A stretch of 64,000 nt of DNA, taken from positions 372,001 through 436,000 of the forward strand of contig NZ_PVTF01000003.1 of assembly GCF_003002815.1 (NCBI RefSeq), read 5' to 3'. This document shows positions 58,109 through 64,000 of this stretch, one piece after another. The notes below the pieces were generated by a model. The model saw only the letters and a program-made list of their open reading frames with translations. It was not told the origin of the DNA and ran no database searches. Each line of letters starts with the position of its first letter. Position 1 is the stretch's first letter. The position numbers and the translations under genes were made by a program. The stretch is from Umezawaea tangerina (lineage in GTDB: Bacteria > Actinomycetota > Actinomycetes > Mycobacteriales > Pseudonocardiaceae).

Positions 58109-59275
58109 ATGTCCGCGCGCACCTACCTGCTCGCCGCCGGCGCCTTCACCGTGGGCACGAGCGGTTACATCCTGTCCGGCCTGCTGCCCGCGGTGAGCCG
58201 GGAGCTGGACGTCTCGCTGTCCACCGCGGGGCAGCTGCTCACCGTCTTCGCGCTGTCCTACGCCGTCGCGGCCCCCGCCCTCGCCGCCCTCACCGGCCGC
58301 TGGGACCGGCGCAAGCTGCTGGTCGCGGCGCTGCTCGTCTCGGCACTCGGCAACGTCCTGTCCGCCCTCGCCCCGAACTACCCGCTGCTGCTCGTCGCAC
58401 GGGTCGTCAGCGCCCTCGGCGCCGCCGCCTACACGCCCGCCGCGACGCTGGTCGCGACCGCGTTGACCACGCCGGAGCACCGGGGCCGCGCGGTCGCCAC
58501 GGTGTTCGGCGGGCTCACGTTCTCGCTGATCGTCGGGGTCCCGGCGGGCAGCCTGCTCGGCGGGTCGCTCGGCTACCAGGGCGTGTTCGCCGCCGTCGGC
58601 GTGGCGTCGCTGGTCGCCGCGGGCGTGGTCCGGCTGGGTGTGCCGCAGGTCGCCGCGCCGCCCGTGGTCAGCCTGCGCGAGCGCTTCGCCGCCGCCGCCG
58701 ACCGCCGCGTCGTGCCCGTGCTCGCGATGACCGTGCTGGCCTGCCTGGCCGCGTTCAGCGTGTTCACCTACATCTCGCCGCTGCTGGCCGCCACGGCGGG
58801 CGTGCACGGCACGGTGATCTCGCTGCTGCTGTTCGCCTACGGCGTCGGCGGCGCGATCGGCAACTCGCTGGGCGGCAGGCTCACCGACCGCTTCGGCAGC
58901 CGCCGCCTGCTGTTCGTCGTCTTCGCCGTCTTCACGGCCGTCCTCGTCACGCTGCCGCTGACCGCCACGACCACCGCCACCGCGGGCGTCGCGCTGTTCG
59001 TGTGGGGCCTGTTCACCTGGTCGGTCAACCCGCCCATCCAGAACTGGCTGATCGAGCTCGCGCCGACCAACAGCGGCCTGCTGCTGTCCCTCAACGCCTC
59101 CGCCATCTACCTCGGCGTCGGCATCTCCGGCCTGTTCGGCGGGCTCGTCATCGACACCGTCGGCATCACGCTGCTCCCGCCCATCGCGGGCGCGCTGGCG
59201 CTGGTCGCGTTCGGCCTGCTGGTCCACGCGAACCGCAGGTCGCGCGCGCCGGAGCCCGTGCTGCTAGCCGCCTGA
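58109..59275 (+). CDS. MFS exporter (AraJ/drug-proton antiporter type)
   Basis: A 388-residue 12-helix transporter: FTVGTSGYILSGLLPAVSREL in helix 1, motif A-like LTGRWDRRKLL between helices 2 and 3 and LTDRFGSRRLL in the second half. Helix 5 has GVPAGSLLGGSLGYQGVFAAV, matching the antiporter motif C region. The group includes arabinose-efflux-like and drug exporters. The start is ATG 58109 with GGGAG upstream; ATG 58088 would add seven residues. It is divergent from its likely ArsR repressor and converges on the kinase gene with a 12-bp overlap of 3' ends. Confidence 0.92.
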   Translation: MSARTYLLAAGAFTVGTSGYILSGLLPAVSRELDVSLSTAGQLLTVFALSYAVAAPALAALTGRWDRRKLLVAALLVSALGNVLSALAPNYPLLLVARVVSALGAAAYTPAATLVATALTTPEHRGRAVATVFGGLTFSLIVGVPAGSLLGGSLGYQGVFAAVGVASLVAAGVVRLGVPQVAAPPVVSLRERFAAAADRRVVPVLAMTVLACLAAFSVFTYISPLLAATAGVHGTVISLLLFAYGVGGAIGNSLGGRLTDRFGSRRLLFVVFAVFTAVLVTLPLTATTTATAGVALFVWGLFTWSVNPPIQNWLIELAPTNSGLLLSLNASAIYLGVGISGLFGGLVIDTVGITLLPPIAGALALVAFGLLVHANRRSRAPEPVLLAA

Positions 59276-60670
59276 GCCGAACGCGCTGGTCGTCGTCTCG
59301 CCGCCCTCGGACGGCGAGGCGAGGCAGTGGAAGTAGTTGCGCTCGTCGTCCTCGAAGCCGATCGCGACGATCTGCCAGGTCGACGTGTCGACGTTCGGCC
59401 GGGTGTTCGCCGTCATCGCCTCCTTGGTGCAGATCCCGACGACCTCGGGGGACGCCGCGAGCTCGTCGGGGCCGACCTTGGGGATCTTGCCGGACAGCCA
59501 GCCGCCCGCGAACGCCTCCCAGTAGTGCTCCTGCGAGCAGTCGCTGATGCGCCGCGCGGTGGCGGCCTGGCCGCCGATGCTGACGGTCCCGCGGTAGCAG
59601 GACGCCTCCTCGACGCAGAACCCCGTCGCGCACGCCTTCAGGTACGGCGGCGGCGCCTTGGTCTCGTCCACCTTCGGCGGGGCGCTCGTGCTGCTGCCCG
59701 GACCCGTGGCCGTGGTGGTGCCGCCGTCGCGGGAGAGCGCCCACCACACGCCGCCGCCGACCAGCAGCACCGCGACGACCGCGGCCACGACCGCCACCGC
59801 CCGCTTCTTCCTGGCGGGCGGTGGCGGGGCGACGGGCGCGTAGGCGACCGGCTGCGGTGGGGGAGACGTGGGGACCGCGCCGCGCAGCTCGTCGCGCAGC
59901 CGGGCCGCCGTCGGCGTCCGCGCCGACACGTCGGGGTGCAGGGCGCGGGCGAGCGCGTTGTGGAAGTCCTCCGGCACACCGGGCACCGGCGGCACCGGGC
60001 GGCGCAGCACCTCGCCGAGGTGGTCGAACGACTCGATCGGCCACGGCACCGGCCGCGGCGGCTTGCCCGCCAGCAGGTCGTACAGCGTCGCGGCCAGCGC
60101 GTACACGTCACCCGCCACCGTCGGCGCCGCCATCGCGAACGCCTCGGGCGGCGCGTAGCTCGGGCTCAGGGCGTCGCGCGTGACCGTGCTGTCGCCCGCC
60201 GCGTCCAGCAGCGCCGCCAACCCGAAGTCCGCCAGCTTCGCCGTGCCGTACCGGTCGACCAGGATGTTCGCGGGCTTGATGTCCCGGTGCAGCACGCCTT
60301 CCGCGTGCGCCGCGGCCAGCGCGTCGGCCAGCGCCACCCCCAGCTGCCGCACCTGTTCGGAGGGCAGCGGGCCGTTCTTCTTCAGCACGTCGTGCAACGA
60401 CCCGCCGGTGCACAGCTCCATCACGATGTACGGCATGCCCTGCGGCGTGATGTTCGCGTCGTGCACCGCCACCACGTTCGGGTGCCCCGACAACCGCGCC
60501 GCCGCGTGCGCCTCCCGCAGGAACCGCCGCCGGTCCCGTTCACCGGCCAGCACCCGGTTGTCGATCTTCACCGCGACATCGCGCCCGAGCTGCTCCTGGT
60601 GAGCCCGGTAGACGGTCGCGAACCCGCCTTGCCCCAACGGTTGCAGGTTGGTCAGACCCGGAATGTGCAC
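59264..60670 (-). CDS. Membrane Ser/Thr protein kinase (Hanks type) with Cys-rich ectodomain
   Basis: The 468-residue kinase has the Gly-rich loop [10 protein letters not shown] (about 12-21), VAVKID with the ATP Lys, [15 protein letters not shown] and the [13 protein letters not shown] segment. One transmembrane helix lies at about 290-308 ([20 protein letters not shown]), followed by a Ser/Thr linker and an extracellular domain of about 130 residues with six cysteines ([40 protein letters not shown]). This resembles septum-formation-type sensor folds. PASTA repeats are absent. GTG 60670 is the start. The HhH-GPD gene lies 9 bp upstream on the same strand. Confidence 0.93.
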   Translation of the reverse strand: MHIPGLTNLQPLGQGGFATVYRAHQEQLGRDVAVKIDNRVLAGERDRRRFLREAHAAARLSGHPNVVAVHDANITPQGMPYIVMELCTGGSLHDVLKKNGPLPSEQVRQLGVALADALAAAHAEGVLHRDIKPANILVDRYGTAKLADFGLAALLDAAGDSTVTRDALSPSYAPPEAFAMAAPTVAGDVYALAATLYDLLAGKPPRPVPWPIESFDHLGEVLRRPVPPVPGVPEDFHNALARALHPDVSARTPTAARLRDELRGAVPTSPPPQPVAYAPVAPPPPARKKRAVAVVAAVVAVLLVGGGVWWALSRDGGTTTATGPGSSTSAPPKVDETKAPPPYLKACATGFCVEEASCYRGTVSIGGQAATARRISDCSQEHYWEAFAGGWLSGKIPKVGPDELAASPEVVGICTKEAMTANTRPNVDTSTWQIVAIGFEDDERNYFHCLASPSEGGETTTSAFGSGG

Positions 60671-60679
60671 GCGCAGACC

Positions 60680-61249
60680 TTACGTCTTCCGCGCCGCCGC
60701 CTTGGCCGCCTTCTTGAACTCCCTCACCTCACCCAGCGACACGGCGTCCACCACGTCCGCCACACTCCGCCGCGCCCCCACCTCCCCGTAAGCGCCAGCG
60801 GCCTCCCTCCACCCCTCCGGCTCCACCCCCATCTGCTTCCCCAGCAACGCCAGGAAGATCTTCGCCTTCTGCTCCCCGAACCCCGGCAACCCCTTCAACC
60901 GCCCCAACACCGCCTCCCCGTCCCCCTCCTCCCAGATCTTCCGCACGTCCCCGTCGTACCGCTCCACCACGAACCGCGCCAACTCCAACACCCGCTTCGC
61001 CATCGCCCCAGGGAACCGGTGGATCGCCGGCGGCTTCGACGCCACCGCCACGAACACACCCTCATCCGTCTCCGCAACCCGCCCCGGCTCGAAGTACCCA
61101 AGCCGCTCCAACAACACCCTCGGCCCCTTGAAGGCCTTCTCCATGGGTATCTGTTGATCGAGCAACATGCCGGTCAGCAGCGCGAACGGATCACTCGCAA
61201 GCAACTCATCCGACGCCGGATCCTGCGCCAGGCAGAGGGTTCTGGTCAT
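60680..61249 (-). CDS. HhH-GPD-type base-excision DNA glycosylase-like protein
   Basis: A 189-residue protein of the HhH-GPD superfamily: FALLTGMLLDQQIPMEKAFKG is the N-terminal helix pair typical of this actinobacterial group and LKGLPGFGEQKAKIFLALLG is the helix-hairpin-helix with its G(F/I)G turn. Lys-rich AAKAAARKT ends the protein. Whether a catalytic Asp/Lys is present is unclear; homologues are annotated as base-excision repair proteins of unknown substrate. It starts at ATG 61249 and is probably co-transcribed with the kinase, 9 bp downstream. Confidence 0.88.
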   Translation of the reverse strand: MTRTLCLAQDPASDELLASDPFALLTGMLLDQQIPMEKAFKGPRVLLERLGYFEPGRVAETDEGVFVAVASKPPAIHRFPGAMAKRVLELARFVVERYDGDVRKIWEEGDGEAVLGRLKGLPGFGEQKAKIFLALLGKQMGVEPEGWREAAGAYGEVGARRSVADVVDAVSLGEVREFKKAAKAAARKT

Positions 61250-61366
61250 AGGGGGAGGATCTCACGGGGCTTCGGTGATCTGCCTGGTCGAGGTGGGTAC
61301 TGGGGCCGCGGGACCAGGGGGTGAGGGGCCTGGCCGGGTGCTGGGTTCGACCGGTTCGTGGACGCG

Positions 61367-61696
61367 CTAGAGCTCCACGATGCTCCACGACTCGAAGTCG
61401 CCTTCGGGCCGGGCGGAGAGGGACCAGCCGTCGGCGAAGCGGAGGGTGAGGGATTCGTCGTCGGTGACGTCGATGGAGGTCACCGTCTTCATGAACAGGC
61501 CGAGGACGGGGGAGAGGGTGCCGGGTTCGCCGGGTTTGATCTCGTGGGTGGCGCCGGTGCCGTTGCAGAGCTCGAAGGGGACTTCCACGACGAGCTCGGC
61601 GCTGAGTCGTGGGTGCTCGACCAGCGTGAGGCGGACCTGGTGGTCGAACGCCGTCCGCCAGACCTGCGTCCCGACCAACTCGTGATGCGACTGCAT
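61367..61696 (-). CDS. DUF6188 family protein
   Basis: The 109-residue product starts with HHELVGTQVWRTAFDHQVRL and ends LTLRFADGWSLSARPEGDFESWSIVEL in the characteristic way (DGW...FESW) of DUF6188, a small mostly beta protein of unknown function that is common in Pseudonocardiales, sometimes near polymorphic toxins. Here its neighbours are an HhH-GPD gene and an unrelated small gene, 80 bp upstream on the same strand. Confidence 0.8.
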   Translation of the reverse strand: MQSHHELVGTQVWRTAFDHQVRLTLVEHPRLSAELVVEVPFELCNGTGATHEIKPGEPGTLSPVLGLFMKTVTSIDVTDDESLTLRFADGWSLSARPEGDFESWSIVEL

Positions 61697-61775
61697 GGGT
61701 GTAACGCTCCGAACTGACTAGTGGGCCCGTTGGCAATGTAAGGCCGGGGCCACCGCGATTACGAGGCCGGGACGG

Positions 61776-62195
61776 TTACAGCTCGTCGTCCAGCCACGAG
61801 ATGTGGGGGCGGTCGCCGTCGGGGGTCTCCCGGCGGGACAGCCCGTAGCTCTCGTTGGGGAACACCGCGAACGGGAGCGGCAGGCGGAGGGCGAGCACCT
61901 CCATGCCCGGGTAGAGCGGCCGCGTCTCCTCGACGACGGTGTAGTCGACCTCGACGGGGTCGGGCACGGCCAGTTCCACGAGCTCCTCGGACTCGCTGCG
62001 CGCCGCGCGGGTGGGGGTGACGCGGACCGCGCCCGGCCGGGTGGGCTCCCAGTCGAACGCGGTGAACTCGGTGAGCCCCGGCCTCGACCACTCGCACCAG
62101 CCGGTGCCGTCGGCCCGGAGGACGAGCTCCTCGTCCTCCATGGCGCTGTGGTAGCCGTATTCGATGCTCCATCGGCCCACCAGGTCGGCGCTCAT
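61776..62195 (-). CDS. Hypothetical protein
   Basis: A 139-residue, acidic, apparently soluble beta-rich protein: LVGRWSIEYGYHS at the N-terminus, DEELVLRADGTGWCEWSRPGL (a strand-turn-strand typical of lipocalin-like or DUF-type calycin folds), and VEVDYTVVEETRPLYPGMEVL later. Only one Cys and no signal peptide. No family is recognised. The start ATG 62195 gives MSADLVGRW. It diverges from the DUF2625 gene, with a symmetrical dyad in the gap. Confidence 0.7.
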   Translation of the reverse strand: MSADLVGRWSIEYGYHSAMEDEELVLRADGTGWCEWSRPGLTEFTAFDWEPTRPGAVRVTPTRAARSESEELVELAVPDPVEVDYTVVEETRPLYPGMEVLALRLPLPFAVFPNESYGLSRRETPDGDRPHISWLDDEL

Positions 62196-62217
62196 GGCGC
62201 CAAACTACAGAGGTGGC

Positions 62218-62246
62218 TGATCGACTTGTCGACTCGAGGTCGATCA
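62218..62246. promoter_or_regulatory. Long dyad in a divergent gap
   Basis: TGATCGAC (62218-62225) and GTCGATCA (62239-62246) are perfect complements around a centre containing GTCGAC (about 62228-62233). It lies 23 bp upstream of the hypothetical gene's start and could be an operator for it or for the divergent DUF2625 gene. Confidence 0.4.
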
Positions 62247-62407
62247 CGATCGGGCGCACAATGCCTGCTCAGAGGCCTGTGAACAGCGTTCGCCCGGAAC
62301 GTCGCAAACGTTACGTGTTCTTCCCCACGGTTACGTCCGGTAGAAGTTCGGAAGCTCGGACCCCCGGAACGGGTGATTGGAGGCCCGGAGTAGGTGAGAA
62401 TAGGCGG

Positions 62408-63097
62408 GTGAGCGCACCACGTCCGGTCGAGGAGCTCGTCGATGTCGACCGTCCCGCATGGCCCTGGGTGCAAGGCCTGATCGCGAAGTCCGAGCTGTCG
62501 GTGGAGGTCCTGCCGGTCGGCCCGGAGTCGGCGCAGCGCACGCTGCACCGCCTCCAGGTGACCGCTGGCTCCGCCCTCGGCGCGATCGCCCTGCACACCG
62601 GCGGTCTGATCATCGACAACTGGGTCCGCCTGCTCGGTGGCGGCGGGGCACTGCCCGCCCTCGGCGAGTACGAGGAGGTGGGCAAGATGACCGTCGGCTA
62701 CGACCTGCTCGGCGGTCGTTTCGCACTCAACGGCACCGCCTTGGACGGCCCGCCCGGCGGGCTCTGGTACTGGGCTCCGGACACGCTGGAGTGGGAGAGC
62801 ATCGACTCGACCTACAGCGGCATGCTGGAGTGGTTCCTCGGCGGCGCGCTGACCAAGTTCTACGCCGACTGCTACTGGCCGGACTGGCGTTCCGAGGCCG
62901 TGCGCGCGGCACCGTGGGAGGGCATCACGCTCTTCCCGCCGCCGTTCACCAAGGAGGGCACGAAGGCCGACCAGGTGCGGCGCAAGATCGTCGACATGAG
63001 CCTGCTGCTCGACCTCTACGTCGACACCGCGCGCCAGCTCGCGGGCAAGGGCCCGGACGACCTGGTCGCGGTTCAGGCACCCGCCGCGCGGGCCTGA
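62408..63097 (+). CDS. DUF2625 family protein
   Basis: The 229-residue product matches DUF2625 throughout: PVEELVDVDRPAWPWVQGLI, then TAGSALGAIALHTGGLIIDN, GRFALNGTALDGPPGGLWYW, APDTLEWESIDSTYSGMLEW and FPPPFTKEGTKADQVRR. The family is often found in bacteria with contact-dependent toxins and is thought by some to be immunity-like, but its function is not established. The start is GTG 62408; no clear ribosome site. Its 3' end overlaps the convergent NERD gene by 25 bp. Confidence 0.88.
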   Translation: MSAPRPVEELVDVDRPAWPWVQGLIAKSELSVEVLPVGPESAQRTLHRLQVTAGSALGAIALHTGGLIIDNWVRLLGGGGALPALGEYEEVGKMTVGYDLLGGRFALNGTALDGPPGGLWYWAPDTLEWESIDSTYSGMLEWFLGGALTKFYADCYWPDWRSEAVRAAPWEGITLFPPPFTKEGTKADQVRRKIVDMSLLLDLYVDTARQLAGKGPDDLVAVQAPAARA

Positions 63098-63981
63098 GCG
63101 ACCACCTGGTCCAGCACGAGGCGCAGGGCGTCCCGGTCGACCGTCGTGGGGTCCTCGGCGAACCACTCGCCGATGTCCTCCACGAACTGGTCGGGGGTCA
63201 TCGGGACGACCACCTGCCCCTCGGCCTCGTCGGTGGTGATCTCGCCCGCCCGGCTGGGGTAGATCAGCAGCGCGCACCGGACCTCGAAGTCCGGCAACGC
63301 CCGCTGGTAGGCCGCCATGCCCTCGGGCAGCATCGTGCCGCCGCCCCGGAACGGGTGGCCGTTGCGCCAGAGCGTGCCGTCGTCGTCCGAGCCGTAGTGG
63401 CCGGGCAGCCACGACTTCGACTCGACCAGCACCAGCCGCCGCCCGCACATCACGGCGTGGTCGATGTCGGCGAACACCGACCCCGGCCACGCCAGCCCGT
63501 GGAAGATCCGCGCGCCCGGCAGCCTGGTCAGGTAGGCGCGCAGCACCTCCGCGCTGAGCCGTTCGCACAGCCGCTCGTCCGGTTCGCCGTAGACGACGCC
63601 GGTGTCGTAGCGGCCCGCGAACACCCGGTCGTCCCGCATCGTCCGCAGGTACTTGCGGACCAGCTTGAACGCCGCCGTCGCGGCCGCGGCCACCAGCGGC
63701 AGCCACACGACGAGCAGCAGCAGCGAGAACCCGAGCGTCACCACCGGCAGCAACAGCAGCAGCCACCCGCCGACCGCGGCCAGCGCGGGCGCGTGACCGG
63801 GGCCGCTGGTCGGCACGTACCGAACCCGCTGGGTCAGGTCGACGAGGTGCCACCACGGGATGTCGCCGATGTCCACGACCGGTTTCGGCGGCACGAACGA
63901 CGGGTCGTCGCCGAAGTTCCGCAGCCGCCCCGTGCGCCCGGCCCTGCGCGAACGGGTGGACGTGCCGGTCCGCAGCGCCAC
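63073..63981 (-). CDS. Membrane-anchored NERD (nuclease-related) domain protein, possibly 5'-partial
   Basis: The 302-residue reading has a basic N-terminus (TRSRRAGRTGRLR), two adjacent membrane helices (about 65-102, AVGGWLLLLLPVVTLGFSLL and LVVWLPLVAAAATAAF) and a cytoplasmic nuclease-related domain. FADIDHAVMCGRRLVLVESKSW carries the D...E-x-K signature of restriction-like folds. Such proteins are linked to DNA processing or defence, but no activity is proven. The frame stays open to the right edge of the window, so GTG 63981 may be internal and the true start outside. Confidence 0.8.
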   Translation of the reverse strand: MALRTGTSTRSRRAGRTGRLRNFGDDPSFVPPKPVVDIGDIPWWHLVDLTQRVRYVPTSGPGHAPALAAVGGWLLLLLPVVTLGFSLLLLVVWLPLVAAAATAAFKLVRKYLRTMRDDRVFAGRYDTGVVYGEPDERLCERLSAEVLRAYLTRLPGARIFHGLAWPGSVFADIDHAVMCGRRLVLVESKSWLPGHYGSDDDGTLWRNGHPFRGGGTMLPEGMAAYQRALPDFEVRCALLIYPSRAGEITTDEAEGQVVVPMTPDQFVEDIGEWFAEDPTTVDRDALRLVLDQVVAQARAAGA

Positions 63982-64000
63982 CGCGCCCGAGGAGCCCGCG

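Overview
The window is very GC-rich, strongly G/C-ending-codon DNA with dense, often overlapping genes and frequent GTG/TTG starts. It is typical of an actinomycete. Gene content (sucCD followed by DUF5336, DUF6350, purN and purH as in mycobacteria; stand-alone DUF1918 and DUF3017 genes; a LexA box TCGAAC-N4-GTTCGA; WXG100-type secretion substrates) fits the order Pseudonocardiales (Saccharothrix/Lentzea/Actinosynnema-like). The genus is inferred. No tRNA, rRNA, transposase, phage gene or CRISPR array was seen.

Layout. 1-6.05 kb: the end of an unknown gene, pcrA helicase, then a LysR regulator divergent from three NAD(P)-dependent oxidoreductases. 6.05-9.7 kb: an orphan intrinsic terminator, a small Cys-rich protein, an M23 cell-wall peptidase, a lipase, and a repeat-rich intergenic region. 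9.7-19.6 kb: conserved chromosomal core (membrane protein, B12-binding mutase subunit, sucC-sucD, DUF5336, DUF6350, purN-purH). 19.7-25.7 kb: a LexA-controlled mutasome operon imuA'-imuB-small ORF-dnaE2. 25.8-36.1 kb: MmpS-like protein, HxlR/NAD(P)H-binding pair, asymmetric heterodimeric ABC exporter, flavin monooxygenase with a GntR-TetR hybrid regulator, and an MFS-folD-DUF3017-RibD-like operon.

36.2-49.1 kb is the most unusual part. It is a type VII secretion-associated polymorphic toxin island: YbaB-like protein, WXG100 partner, and a 2195-residue toxin. The toxin carries a WXG100-like head, very long low-complexity stalks, an internal TNT-type NAD+ glycohydrolase domain, a putative caspase-like His/Cys module, repeated beta-rich linkers and a C-terminal DNA/RNA non-specific endonuclease domain. 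Three genes follow that share a YezG/DUF600-type immunity domain: one short (the likely cognate immunity protein) and two long ones fused to C-terminal TNT domains. Those two TNT domains appear to have lost residues that align with TNT catalytic positions.

49.1-64 kb: a second copy of a composite palindromic repeat also found at 9.2-9.6 kb, a pentapeptide-repeat protein, mdh, a TetR/glycosidase-like divergent pair, an IMPase-family enzyme, DUF1918, a lipoprotein, an ABC-2 exporter operon, a 650-bp repeat region with a MITE-like inverted repeat, an ArsR/MFS pair, a membrane Ser/Thr kinase, an HhH-GPD glycosylase, DUF6188 and DUF2625 proteins, and a membrane-anchored NERD nuclease-like protein at the right edge. 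Several genes look leaderless (TANNNT followed 7 nt later by the start codon).
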